From Bettongia penicillata ogilbyi (lineage: Eukaryota > Chordata > Mammalia > Diprotodontia > Potoroidae): DNA of 64,000 nucleotides. The stretch covers positions 2,686,001 to 2,750,000 of the forward strand of contig JAJHZJ010000496.1 of assembly GCA_023548195.1 (NCBI GenBank). The letters are read 5' to 3'. The translations under genes and the position numbers were made by a program. The notes under the pieces were generated by a model, which made no database searches, had not been told where the DNA came from, and worked only from the letters and a program-made list of their open reading frames with translations. Below are positions 47,541 to 58,757 of this stretch, one piece after another (the stretch's first letter is position 1; every line of letters begins with the position of its first letter).

Positions 47541-48609
47541 ATTACAGATGTGTGGAAGCATTAAGTCCATTGGTCAGAGACCTGGCCTTGCACTTCAGAT
47601 AGAAAGATCTCATTTCCATAGTATCAGAATTAACTTCTGTGGAAACAGGTCAGGTGGTTTCACCAAGAATCCTGTCAACAGACCTCCTCAACTGGTGGAC
47701 TCTCAGGCAAAAGACCATTGGGAAGGCTGATACTAGAGAGATTACAAAAGAGATATCTCTGCTTCTGATTGTCAGACAGATTACTGACATAAAAAGAGCA
47801 ATTGCCCAGGGAAAGCTACTCTCTAACTCAATTTGAATGCAGAAGTCACCTGTCTTTGCATGAGTGTCTGCGTGGCTGGTAACAAGGCATGCAAACTTGG
47901 TCACTGGCAATGACAACTGACACATCAGTTTTCTCTTCTTTGAGGAAATTTTTAGGGGAAAGTGAAGTATCCTGAAGCTCCCAGCAGGAGAAGTACAGAA
48001 TGAAAATGGCTAGCAATGTGGAACAAGGATCCCAAAAGAATGAGAGTGATATGTTCAGAACTCCATAAAGAAGAAAAACCTTATCACAGAATAGAAATGA
48101 CCCCCATTGCCCAACAATTCACTGTTTTTATTTTACAGTGAGCCACTCAAGGACTAATGAATAAAATTAAATGTCCTGTGTGGGCTCTGATGATTTCCAT
48201 ATATAAAAAAGCACTGATACAGTGTGGAGCAGTATCCTTTGGTGGAAAAAGATGCAGACCAGAGCAGCAAAACTCAGGAAGGGAAGGAATACTTCCCTGC
48301 CTTCAGTCCCCTGTGCCATCTCAATGACAACCTATAGCAATTCCAATAAGATAGCCAAGGAGTGCCAAGGGTGAGCTCCTGTTCATCCCAGTTTTGTGCC
48401 TTGGAGTAAGGATGGGTACCCTACTTTAGAAAAAAGATGTCCTTTGGAAACAATGGCTTTTAAAATTATTTCTGGAGATGGGGTCTGTTTTGTACTGAAT
48501 GGCACCATGAGTTGTACCTCCACAGAAAGCATTGTGTGTCCTAGGAAGGAGAAAAAAACTGCATTTGAGAATGTAGCAAAGCTTTGGAATGATACCTCCA
48601 AATCCAAAG

Positions 48610-48865
48610 GCAGTATGGTGGAATGAGCAGAGCTCTGGATTTGGAGTCAGTGAGATGCAATGGGAAAAGCCCTAGTCCTAAAGTTAGAAATCCTCTTCAA
48701 AATCTTACCTCTGACGCTCCTTGTGCCTTTGAATAAATCTCTTAATCTCTCTAGGCCTTGGTTTTCTTACCTGTAAAATGGGGGAAGTGGGTGTTGGATG
48801 AGATTGTCCTACAAACCCCTCTTCCATCTCTAAATCTATGTTCCCATGAGTCTAAGATTATTTTG
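48610..48865 (+). repeat. MIR-like SINE
   Basis: 'ctctggatttggagtcagtg' and 'tcttacctgtaaaatggggg'. Confidence 0.65.
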
Positions 48866-48879
48866 TGATCTATCCATGA

Positions 48880-49070
48880 ATGGCATCATGGATAGAGGAC
48901 TGGCCCAGGAATTAGGAAGACCTGTATTCAAATTCTGACTAAGATGCTTCCCAGCTGAGTGACCAAAAGGAAGTCACTTAGCTTCTGTCTGCCTCAGTTT
49001 CTTCATCTGTAAAAGAATAATAGTACTACCTCCCAGAACTGTGAAGATAAATCAAGGTATTTGTAAAATG
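48880..49070 (+). repeat. MIR SINE, left part
   Basis: 'ggaagacctgtattcaaatt' and 'gcctcagtttcttcatctgt'. Ends ATTTGTAAAATG (49059-49070), the left TSD of the MAR1 that follows. Confidence 0.75.
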
Positions 49071-49280
49071 GGGCAGCTAGGTGGTATAGTGGACAGAATG
49101 TTGGCCTAGAGACAGGATAACTTGAGTTCAAATCTGGCCTCAGATACTTACTAGCTGTGTGATTCTGGGTAAGACACATAGCCTTGATTGCCTTCTTTTC
49201 CTCATCTGTAAAGTGACTGGAAAAGTAAATGGCAAAGCAAAGAGACAGACGTGACTGAAACAGCTGGATGCCAACAACAA
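49071..49280 (+). mobile_element. MAR1-type CORE-SINE with TSD inside a MIR
   Basis: Head 'gggcagctaggtggtatagt', shortened CORE, tail 'gactgaaacagctggatgcc'. TSD ATTTGTAAAATG, with one extra A on the right copy (49281-49293). Confidence 0.9.
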
Positions 49281-49350
49281 ATTTGTAAAAATGCTTTTCA
49301 AATAAAGGACTACATAAATGACATTATTGTTATCATTATTGTCATCATTA
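49281..49350 (+). repeat. MIR SINE, right part
   Basis: 'atgcttttcaaataaaggac' then 'tacataaatgacattattg' is the MIR tail. Confidence 0.7.
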
Positions 49351-49689
49351 TTAATTATTACCAATTGCTAGGAGAGGGTCACAGAGTCACAATGTAAACC
49401 CTGTTGGTGACTGACGCAGTTAGCTGGTAGGGAGAGTCCAGGCTTGCCTTCTGGCTGCAGACGTAGGAGAAATGTCACAAAGGAATTGATGACAAGCCTT
49501 GGTTACTGATCATCTAAGAAAGATAAGAGAGATAAGAGACAAGAGAAAAGGAAGAGCTATGGGTGGTGCCACAGACAGAAATGAAGAAGGCAAGGACCCA
49601 AAGTCACAGTGGAGCACACTGAGCTGGAGATGCTTCATTGGACAAGTAGAATGAGAGACAGGCAAAGGAACCCTAACAGACTGCCAAGA

Positions 49690-49795
49690 AAATCGAGTTC
49701 AACTGCCTGATTCTATGAATAAGGAAACCAAGGCACAGCAAGGTTAAATGATTCACCCAAGGTCACATGCCACAGGATTCGATCCCAGGTCCAGA
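49690..49795 (-). repeat. MIR SINE fragment
   Basis: 'aataaggaaaccaaggcaca' and 'atgattcacccaaggtcaca'. Confidence 0.6.
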
Positions 49796-49917
49796 TATTG
49801 GCCTGAACTCAGAAGAGAGATCAGGGGCTACCCATGTAAGAAAGATTAACACAGAGCTGATGGTTCTAGGCTTGTTAATGGATGAGATGTATGGGAAAGA
49901 GGAGAGAACACAGAAAG

Positions 49918-49919
49918 AA

Positions 49920-49972
<53 letters not shown>

Positions 49973-50080
49973 AAGAAGGAAGGAAGGAAGGAAGGAAGGA
50001 AGGAAGGAAGGAAGGAAGGAAGGAAGGAAGGAAGGAAGGAAGGAAGGAAGGAAGGAAGGAAGGAAAGGAAGGAAGGGAAA
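49918..50080. repeat. (GA)n then (GGAA)n, long purine tract
   Basis: About 25 GA units run into about 25 GGAA-type units, 160 bp of pure purine. Open frames of Arg-Glu, Lys-Glu-Gly-Arg or Leu-Pro-Ser repeats across it are artefacts. Confidence 0.97.
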
Positions 50081-50179
50081 AGGCAGTAATGGGATCACCC
50101 TTACTAAGGAATAGAGATACTTATCCTCCTCTGACCAGTGGGATGGGGGAAAAGTAAGTGACCATGATGAGAAGTACTA

Positions 50180-50335
50180 AGAAATAAAAATTTCATAAAT
50201 TAAATTACAATCAATTAAATTGACCAGATAAAATGTAAAAGCTTTTGTACAAATAAAATCAATGAAAACAATCAAGAGAAAAAGTAGAACAGGGGAAAAG
50301 ATAGATTTGCAACAGACATCACTGATAAAATTCAG
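50180..50335 (+). repeat. L1 ORF2 fragment
   Basis: Translation gives a 'KCKSFCTNKINENNQ'-like stretch matching the L1 ORF2 'LKSFCTAKETT' region. It is heavily decayed. Confidence 0.55.
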
Positions 50336-50741
50336 CTGTCCAAAATGGAGAATCAACATCAGTATCTAAGCCCAGAATCCATTCCCCAAAAGGTGGTTTC
50401 CCAGACAAAAGTTGATGGTTCTCCAATCTTTCCAGTTAAGAAGGACCTGGCAGAGCCTGTACCGTACAGGCATGACCTTGGAAAACTCAAGGTCACAAAG
50501 ATGAAGCATCATCATAATAGGACTTTTACAGACGCTCTAGTAAATAACACCAAGATTAAAATGATATGGTAGACCATACAAGCTTGTCACCACATTGACT
50601 AAAAAGAAGGATTTTGTTAAGCCCAGGGAGTTCTGTTTCAAATACTAGACATCAAGATGGTGTATTCGCTGATTAATGTCAGTACCCCCACGAGTGCTAA
50701 CATGTTGCCTTAGGCAGCAAATACATCAGCAAAAAAATAAA

Positions 50742-50868
50742 ACACACACATATGTATGTATGTATATAAATGCATGTATGCATATGTATGTACACACATA
50801 TGTATATACCTATAATCTGTGTATATATGTATGTGCACAAGCATGTGTGTGTATGTATGTATAACATT
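50742..50868. repeat. (TATG)n/(CATA)n degenerate microsatellite
   Basis: TATG and CACA/TATA steps over about 120 bp. The Tyr/Val/Cys peptide is an artefact. Confidence 0.93.
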
Positions 50869-51754
50869 TAAGCCAAAATCCCATTTTGATTTTTTGTATC
50901 TTTTTGAGGCATAGGATGGTAATGTGGGAAAACATATTGGGAATATTTCTGACCTCATCAAAGGGCTCCAAGGTATCCTAACAGTCATCTCATCTGTTTC
51001 CTTATCTCCTAGTTGAGGTGAGGAACCATTGTAAGGGATCCATGAGTAAGAATCCTATTTTAAGACTCTCTCAAGGAAAGAGATTTCACAACCTTCCTTT
51101 GTAATCTCTTCCTATAAAAAAACATTGGCCTTATTCCCTGTCAGGATGTCCAAAGTAATCCTATTTCTAGGAACCACGTCATCCAAAGGAATCCACTTTA
51201 ACCTTGCCTTTAGAGGCAGCTGGTGCCTTCCTCATCGTACCTAGGGCTTGTTTCCCAGCCCCAAAGGACTTTTTGCAGGTTACAAAAGTATCCAGGTCTG
51301 GCAGAGCTAGTTAGACAAGGCCTGCAGAACTGCCCCTGAAACAGTGCATGACTCTAGGCAAAAGTCAGTAACAATGAAACATACACAAAATATCTTGGTC
51401 AATTACTGGCCAGCTGCCTCCGTCTCAGAGAGGCATTCCTGGGCATTCTTGGCTGGAATCCAGCTGAGCCACTGAAGGAGAGGTAGTGGACAGGACAAAA
51501 GGGTTCAGGGAATGCCCAGCTGTGATCATAACAAGCATCACTGGCTGAAGCAGAAGAGACATTGCGGCTGCCCTCCAGTGTCTTACCTGGGCACAAACCT
51601 CCCTCCTACCCACTCCCACCAACACTTCTCTTAACAAGTGCCTAGTTACAGAAATGGCGGAACCAGTCACTTATATGTATCATGTAACAGCCTCTCAAAG
51701 AAGCTATCCAAGGTCCCAAGAGCCCAAGGCTTCCACTAGTCACCATGAAATCAT

Positions 51755-51850
51755 CAGAATTAATCCAATTCAGTCAGCATTTATGGAGCAGCTAGTGTGT
51801 GAAAGGCACCATTTTAGGCACTGAAGATGCAGAGATGAAATGAAGTGTTC
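51755..51850 (-). repeat. L2 fragment
   Basis: 'ttatggagcagctagtgtgt' and 'gaaaggcaccattttaggca'. Confidence 0.5.
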
Positions 51851-51889
51851 GACTCAGGAAGGGGATGGGAAGGAGTTCCTATATCCAGA

Positions 51890-52035
51890 AGCTATTAGCC
51901 CTCCCCCAACCCAAATCACATCATATTTACTTTGCATATATTATCTCTTTATCTGCATACTTGTTTTTTTCCCAGTAGAAAAGGGCAAAGGTCATTCCAT
52001 TTTGGTCAATGCTTAGTAAATGCTAGATGATTTGA
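51890..52035 (+). repeat. L2 3' end
   Basis: 'catatttactttgcatatat' and 'caatgcttagtaaatgctag'. Confidence 0.5.
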
Positions 52036-52144
52036 ACTTCATCAAAGCAAATTGTTATTAAAAAAAGTTTTCGTCCCTCAGAAATTCAGATTATACATGA
52101 AGAGCTCAGTATTGAAGAAGGGAGTGAATATTATACCTGCGGGA

Positions 52145-52316
52145 GGGGTTCTTAGCCTTTGTGTGTATTCTGGACCCCTCAGGCAGCCAAATGTAGCTTA
52201 TGGACTCCTTCCCAGGATGATGTTTTTAAAGGCATAAAAAAACCACATAATATTACAAAAGAAACGGCTTATACTGAAAAACAGCTTTCAAAGTAGTTTT
52301 AAAAAGCAAGGTCACC
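52145..52316 (+). repeat. hAT-like relic, left part (split by L1 tail)
   Basis: 'aggggttcttagcctttgtg' and 'ttcccaggatgatgttttta'. It ends 'ttttaaaaagcaaggtcac', echoed at 52581-52598. Confidence 0.6.
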
Positions 52317-52580
52317 CTCATGATATAATGTGCAATCTTCCTTCACATGGAAAGAAGATGGACTCAGGGAGGAAAATCAAGCATATTTTCTATCCTTTTC
52401 TTTGGGGGAGGGGGAAGGGAATATGACTAATGTGGGAATTTGGTCTGTTTGACTAAACATTACTTTAATGGATTTCATTTTTCTTGCTTTCTCAGTAAGT
52501 AGGTAAGGGGGAAGTGGGAGAAAAAGAATTCAGAACTGAAAATAAATTTCTATTTTAAAAAATTTTCAATTAAAAAATAA
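52317..52580 (+). repeat. L1 3'UTR fragment inserted in hAT relic
   Basis: 'ctaatgtgggaatttggtct' and 'gggggaagtgggagaaaaag' then an A-rich end are L1 3' features. The flanks share AAAGCAARGTCAC. Confidence 0.6.
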
Positions 52581-52632
52581 TTTTTAAAGCAAAGTCACAA
52601 ACATGATGCGGAAAATCCCTGAATTAGGGGGT
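52581..52632 (+). repeat. hAT-like relic, right part
   Basis: 'gcaaagtcacaaacatgatg' to 'ccctgaattaggggg' is the far end of the element begun at 52145. Confidence 0.5.
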
Positions 52633-53299
52633 CAGAAAAGTCATTCTGTAGGAGGCAAAGCCTGAGCAGAGTCTTCTGAGAGGGATAGGTTCATCTCAAG
52701 TGGGCAGGAGAAGCTCTCCAAGTTGAAGGTGTTGGAATGAGACAATAAAGAGACGTATGCAGCCACAGAGAAAAGCTTGTGAAGGAAAGCAGAGTCTGGG
52801 AGAGGTAGACTGGAGCCCGACTGTGAAGGGAAAGAATGCCAGGAACTTAGCATTCACACATCTGGTATCTGTGTCTGACCATTTCCCAATCTCCTATCAA
52901 ACCCTTCTAAACAGGGAGATCATTACATGTACAGAGCAACTATTGCTCAGAAAGGTGATGCCTGCTGTCTCATACCTCAGCTTGGAAGCAAATCAGTAGA
53001 CCATCCCTTAAAACAAAGAATAAAAATCTACTGTAGTTTGTCAAAAGGATGAGTAAGGCCTGGAATGCAAAGACTTCTTTATAATGTCAAAAGCTTTCAA
53101 GGACCTATATATGACAGTTACACTATTTAATATCTGCTATTGGGGGTGGGGGGGTGGGAATTGCTTATGTTTGCATCTGTGAAAACTTCTTGAAGTTAAG
53201 TTATCTTCCCAAACTCCTGGTGCCATAGGCTGGAAGCCACTGGCCAGCACAGAGGCCAAATGCATCTCTCATCATTCCTCATTTATCCATCCATCCAAC

Positions 53300-53410
53300 A
53301 ACCATTATTTTCATTATTATCATTATTATGGAGGGGAGGCAAGGCAATCAGAGTTGAGTGACTTGCCCGAGGTCACATTAGACAATTAGTATGTACTAGT
53401 TGCTAAGTAT
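53300..53410 (-). repeat. MIR SINE fragment
   Basis: 'gagtgacttgcccgaggtca' after an ATT-rich lead. Confidence 0.5.
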
Positions 53411-53829
53411 GAGGAAATGGACTAGATCTTGAAATATTACATATTGCTAAGAATGAGGAAATGATAGTTGATGGGTACACTTGATTAAACCATACTGGAA
53501 GCATTGTGCTCAGTTTTTAGAATGGGATACTCTAGGATTCTCCTCTCATAGTGAATATTCAATGCAGATTGGCCCTAACTCATCCAAGGAAACCTACTTT
53601 GAAAATGACATTCTCTAAGAAGCGTTCCAATGACCAAAGGGCTGGTCTTTGACATAAAAGACAGAGGTACTATCATAGGATGTAGGGGAGTTTCTATGCC
53701 TGGAGGTCTTCTGGAAGAGAAAGGCAGTCATCTTGCCTGGATAGTTTAGACTCTAATCAGCCTGAAGGCAAGATAACTTCTTGAGGAGCTGCCTAGTCCT
53801 ATAATACTCTTTCTACCCTGAAGACAAAC

Positions 53830-54162
53830 GATGACCCTCCATCTCTCACCTCTAGGCATTTTCTCTGCCCTGAACTTTAGCTCCGATGCCTGAAATGCTC
53901 TGCCTCCTCCCCTATAACTACTGACCTCTCTGACTTCCTTTAAGTCCCAGCTAAAATCTTACTTCTTACAGGAAGCTTCCCCAACCCTTCTTAATTCCAG
54001 TGCCTTCCCTTTGTTAACTATCTCCTACTTATTCTAAATAGATCTTGTTTGTATATATTTGTTTGCGTCTCTCCCCCATTACATCATGAGCTCCTTAAGG
54101 GGAAGGACTGTCATTTGCCTCTTTTTGTATCCCCAGTGCTTAGCACAGAGCCTAGAACACAG
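53830..54162 (+). repeat. L2 3' region, left part
   Basis: 'cctgaactttagctccgatg', 'tcatgagctccttaagggga', 'tgtatccccagtgcttagca'. Split by a MAR1; left TSD CTAGAACACAG (54152-54162). Confidence 0.8.
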
Positions 54163-54415
54163 TTGTGCAGTCATTCTCAGTCACATCCAACTCTTTGTGA
54201 CCCCAGTTGGGGTTTTCTTGGCAAAGATACTGGAGTGGTTTGCCATTTCCTTCTCTAGCTCTTTTCACAGATGAGGAAACTGAGGCAAACAGGGTTAAGT
54301 GACTTGCCCAGGGTCACACGGCTAGTAAGTGTTTGAGGCCAGATTTGAACTCAGGAGGATGAGTCTTCCCGACTTCAGGTCCAGCTCTCTATCCACTGCA
54401 TCACCTAGCTGTCCT
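54163..54415 (-). mobile_element. MAR1-type CORE-SINE with TSD inside an L2 tail
   Basis: Complete reverse copy with a good RTE-like tail ('ttctcagtcacatccaactc'). TSD CTAGWACACAG at 54152-54162 and 54416-54426. It occupies the same spot of the L2 tail as the copy at 13731. Confidence 0.9.
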
Positions 54416-54460
54416 CTAGTACACAGTAGCAGTGCTTAATAAATGTATATTGATTGAGTG
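54416..54460 (+). repeat. L2 3' end, right part
   Basis: 'cagtgcttaataaatgtata' completes the tail. Confidence 0.75.
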
Positions 54461-55169
54461 ATTGATTTATCATGTCCAGATCTCCACACTGAAACAAGAA
54501 GCTTTCCTTTGAGCACACACTTTCTCCGGATTCATACTGCATCTATTTAAAGTAGCCTGTAAACCTCAGACAGTCCTTTTTTGGGTCTTCTAAAGGGCTT
54601 GACACAACTCAGGAAAGGTGCTTTCCCACCAGGAGTATCCAGTAGGGAGCACCCAAGCCAACGTGATAACATGAATGAGAAAGTTATCAAAACTCTTATT
54701 TAAAATGAAAGATTTTGAACCTACCTATGAAAGTATTAAGAAAGAAAATGGCATAACAATATTAAAAGCTACCTCTAACGTATACCATTCTTCATCAGCA
54801 ATAGAACCAAAAAAGGTTTTTGCTTCTATTGCTAATGAAAAATAAAAGATAACATACACTCAGCCCACCCCCCAAAAAAAGACCCAGGGACACATCTAGC
54901 ACTTATAGTCATATGACCTTTTGATGAGCTCAGAAATGATGAAATAGTTCTCTGATGCTTTCATTTGAAGGACTTCTTAGGCCACAATTCCTTTTTGGTA
55001 ATATGGTGGATGGATGGTCAGGACTATTTACTGTTTCTTTATAAAGACCTGAGCTGTGGGAGGGTGGAAAGAGAGTGGGGTGAGCTCTCAGCTTTATGGA
55101 AAGAAAGACTTTGGCCCAATTTGAGGTGAATTTTGTAATTTGTAACCTCAGAAAAGCTTCCATAATCTG

Positions 55170-55605
55170 GGTCTTACCTACCTTTCCAGTCTTCCTTCAT
55201 ATTTTTCCCCTTCCCATATTTGTCTCTGCTGTTTCCCATAAACAATGTACCCTCCCCTACCTTCATTGCCTTTCTGAAGGCAGTATCCCTGTGTAGAAAT
55301 CCATCCTCTCCCCTCTACTGCCTTGTCGAATCCATAGTTTCCTTCCAAGCAGAGCTCATATGGTAACTCCTCTGGGAGGAGTTTGTTGAACCCCTAATCC
55401 CAGGGTAGAGTGTTCCCACTCCTCTGCGATTACTATGTATTTCCTTTGTAAATACTATGTATTTCCTTACTTGTATCATTTCTCTCTCCTCAACAGAATG
55501 TAAGCTCTTGAAGTCAGGGGTGATTTCTCTTGATTTTGAAGCCCCTGGCAGAATCTTATCTAAAGTAGGTCTTTAATAAACCTATATTGAAAACGTTGAA
55601 TAAAT
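55170..55605 (+). repeat. L2 3' region
   Basis: 'ctctcctcaacagaatgtaa', 'gctcttgaagtcaggggtga' and 'aagtaggtctttaataaacc'. Confidence 0.6.
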
Positions 55606-56194
55606 AGATTAAAAAATATACAATACAGGTTCTGTTAGGGGTGTATCCCCAGAGAGACTATAAATTGATAAAACAAGTAGGGATCATAATTATGACCTTT
55701 GTATCTCCAATGTCCCTATGCACCAAGTCCCTATGCACAGGCACCATTGTGATTGATGACAATGGAAAAAATAATGTATTATGAGAAGACATTTTATCAA
55801 ATATTTTGAGAGTTTCAGAAAGACAATCTTTTAAATTATTTTATCACTATCTTTTATTTTTACATCACCTTTTTTTCTTAATATATCCTCTCCACTCCCA
55901 TACCCAGTGAGCCACTCCTTAAAACAACAAGGAAATAAACCAGTTCACCAAAACCAACCGACACATCAACCAAGTCTTTTAACTAGAAGTGAAATATTCA
56001 ACATCCAAAGTTCTCCACATATAATTTGCAAGGTAAAGAAAGAGGTATATTTTCTCAGCTCTTTCAATGAGATATCAGACTCAAGGGTTGGTGACTAAGT
56101 TGAGAAAAATCACACCAGATTTAATTTAAAAAATATTGGGGAGGCGAGGCAGGCAAAAGGAAGCATTGCCAGTTTACAGTAGCTAAGAAAATGC

Positions 56195-56425
56195 AGCTCA
56201 GGAGAGAGAGCCTCTGCTGTATGAGTTAATACCATCTGCCACTGACTGGGCCCTACCTGGTGTTTCACACAGATACTCCTGTTCTGACAGACTCCAGCTT
56301 GTAATGAAATAAAAATTTTCTAGCTGTCAGGGAAAGCTGTAACCAAGAGGAAAATGCTTTTTAATATAATCAATGTTTTCCCATTTCCCCATCAAATTTG
56401 GTTGACTAATTTCTAATTTGGTTCT
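56195..56425. other. Unique block, possible conserved non-coding element
   Basis: Repeat-free sequence before a microsatellite, with 'ttctagctgtcagggaaagc' and an AT-rich middle. No coding frame of note. Conservation is a guess. Confidence 0.22.
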
Positions 56426-56429
56426 TCAT

Positions 56430-56431
<2 letters not shown>

Positions 56432-56507
<76 letters not shown>
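56432..56507. repeat. (TC)n(AC)n compound microsatellite
   Basis: About 24 TC units then 13 AC units without interruption. Confidence 0.98.
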
Positions 56508-56510
<3 letters not shown>

Positions 56511-57314
56511 CATTTAAGGATGACATTTTCGAGGGGCTACAAAAGCACCAAAGCCCTATTGGCAGGCCACAGAAAGGGACCACCAACGTAGGAAAAATCA
56601 AGCAACTTACTTACTGGGCAAAGTTTGTGGCTTCCGAACTTTTGGTTTCCTGAATGTATGTCTAAGAAAATGAGAAGACTCAGCTTCCCGCTAAGCCCCC
56701 ACATCATTCCAAAGATGCTGATGTGGCAAGCAGCAGGGTTCAAGAGCTGAGGCTGAGGGGAAGCCCAACACTTCCCTTGGAGCCCTGTCAACAAGGCAGC
56801 TTGAAATCCTCCTTGTACCTTTCCAAATTACCTTGAGCTTGATGTGTCAGTTTCCAACACCTTTGATCCAAGAGTGTGAAGGGCAGTTGTCTCCAATTTT
56901 TCCACTGAGTGCCTTCCTTGTCTTTTCATAGTCTGCTCCACCCCTCCCTTTCGTTACTTATGTACAGATTGATGGACAGGCAATTGAGTGACAAAGGAAG
57001 AAATGTCTTACCTGTAAATCCGGTGTTTTCAAGGGCCAGGTATTTGGCATATGAAATTCCTCAAGATGTGAAAATGACATTCCTTTGGAGTCTTTGATCC
57101 ATGTTCTTTCTACTATGCTCAAAACTCATTGGTGCGGGTCTCAGGAAGTGAGCATATTAAATATACCATGTAATAAGCATAACTATTCTGCCTCCATTAT
57201 GAAAACAACATTCCCCTTATCTTAAAATTCTATGGGTTGAATCAGAGGGAATTAGTAGTGTAATGAAAACTGAATTTTCACAATTATGACTCCAAAAAGA
57301 TTCAACAAAGATTA

Positions 57315-58757
57315 TGTATTGTTCAGTCACATCTGACTCTTTATGACCCTATGTATCATAGCACACCAAGCTCTTCTAACTTCTACTATCTCTCAAAGTC
57401 TTTCCAAGCTCATATCATTGCTTCCAAGATGCTATCTCATCCTCTGCCATCCCTTTTGCCTTTACTATTTTTTTTCCTAATATCAGGGTCTTTTCCAATT
57501 AGTTTTGTCTTTTCACTATGATGGCCAAAGTTTTTAAGTTTCAGCTTCAGTATTTAACCTTCCAGTGAATAACCTGAATTAATTTCTTTAAATATTGACT
57601 TATTTGACCTTCTTGCTATCCAACAGACTCTCAAAAGTCTTGCCCAGCACCATAATTTGAAAATATTGATACTATAGTGCTCAGCTTTCCTTATAGTCCA
57701 ATTCTCAGTCATATGTTAATACTGGAAAAACTATAGCTTTGACTACAAGAACCTTGGACAGGAAGGTGATACCTCTGCTTTTGAGTATGCTGTCCAGAGC
57801 TTTCCTTCCAAGGCACAAGCATCTTTTATTTGCATGGCTGCAATCACTATCTGAAATGATCTTTAAGTTGAAGAATCTGACAGAATAAAATCTGACACTG
57901 CTTCCATTTTTTCCTTCTATTTGCCAGGAAGTCATGGGGACCAGTTGCTGAGATCTTAGGTTTTTTTTTCCCTCTTTCCCTCTCATCAAGAGGTTTCTTA
58001 ATTCTTCTTCACTTTCAGCTATCAGAATAGTTTTGTCTGCATATATGAGATTGTTGGTATTTTTCCCAGCAACTTTAATTTCAGCTTTCGATTCACCCAG
58101 CATTGCATTTTGCATGATATTCTCTGCATATAAGTTAAATAAAAAAGATGACAATACACTGCCTTGCCATATTCCTTTCTCAATCTTAAATGAATCAATT
58201 GTTCCATGTTCAGCTCTATTGCTTCTTGATCCCCATACAGGTTCCTCAGGAGACATATAAGATGGAACTCCCATATCTTTGCTGTGATGAATACAGTCAA
58301 AAGCTTTAGTGTAGCAATGAAGCAGAAGCAGATGCTTTCTGGAACTCCCTTGCTTTCTCTATAAACCAATAAATGTTGGCAATTTGGTCTACAGTTCCTC
58401 TACCTCTTCAAAAAGTCTGCACTTCTGGCAATTCTCATTTCACACATTGCTGAAGACTATCTTGGATAATCCTAAGCATAACCTTGCTGGAATGTAAAAT
58501 TAGTGCAATTGTTCAGTAATTTTAACATTCCTTAGCATTGTCCATCTTTGGGATTGAGATGTAAACTGATCTTTTCCAATCCAGAGGCCACTGCTGAGTT
58601 TTCCAAATTTGCTAGCATACTAAGCTTAGCATTTTAACAGAACAGTCTTTTAGTATTTTAAATGGCTCAGTTGGAATTCCATCACCTGCACTAGCCTTAC
58701 TGTTAGCCATGTTTCTCAAGGTCCACTTGACTTCATTCTCCAGGAAGAAGATGATAT
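57315..58757 (-). mobile_element. RTE/BovB-type LINE, 3' part
   Basis: The minus strand carries the second half of an RTE ORF and its 3' end. The 3' terminus ('attgttcagtcacatctgac' on the plus strand) closely resembles the tail of the MAR1 SINEs. The part ends upstream in the 'NEVKWTL' region of the ORF, just before an inverted piece of the same kind of element begins. Confidence 0.85.
57705..58730 (-). pseudogene. RTE reverse-transcriptase domain remnant
   Basis: The frame at 57705-58274 holds RT motifs: 'GIWQGSVLSSFLFNLYAENI' (thumb side of the fingers/palm), then 'NNLIYADKTILIAESEEEL', in which the catalytic Y-A-D-D motif reads Y-A-D-K, losing an aspartate. Then come 'LDSILKSRGITFLSKVLVVK' and 'VFPVLTYD'. 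Another frame (58022-58369) and untracked pieces up to about 58730 add 'ASAGDGIPTEPFKILKD'. At least one frameshift and stops are present, so it is inactive. Confidence 0.85.

Noticed and set aside
48396..48626. 76-codon plus-strand frame in unique sequence
   Set aside because: No recognisable domain, no splice sites or start context that stand out, and it runs into a MIR-like SINE at its end.
50676..50988. Open frames over the TATG repeat on both strands
   Set aside because: They are produced by a stop-poor microsatellite.
57705..58274. 189-codon open frame that looks like a reverse transcriptase gene
   Set aside because: It is the RT part of a decayed RTE LINE: frame breaks on both sides, a changed Y-A-D-D motif, and the endonuclease half inverted beside it.
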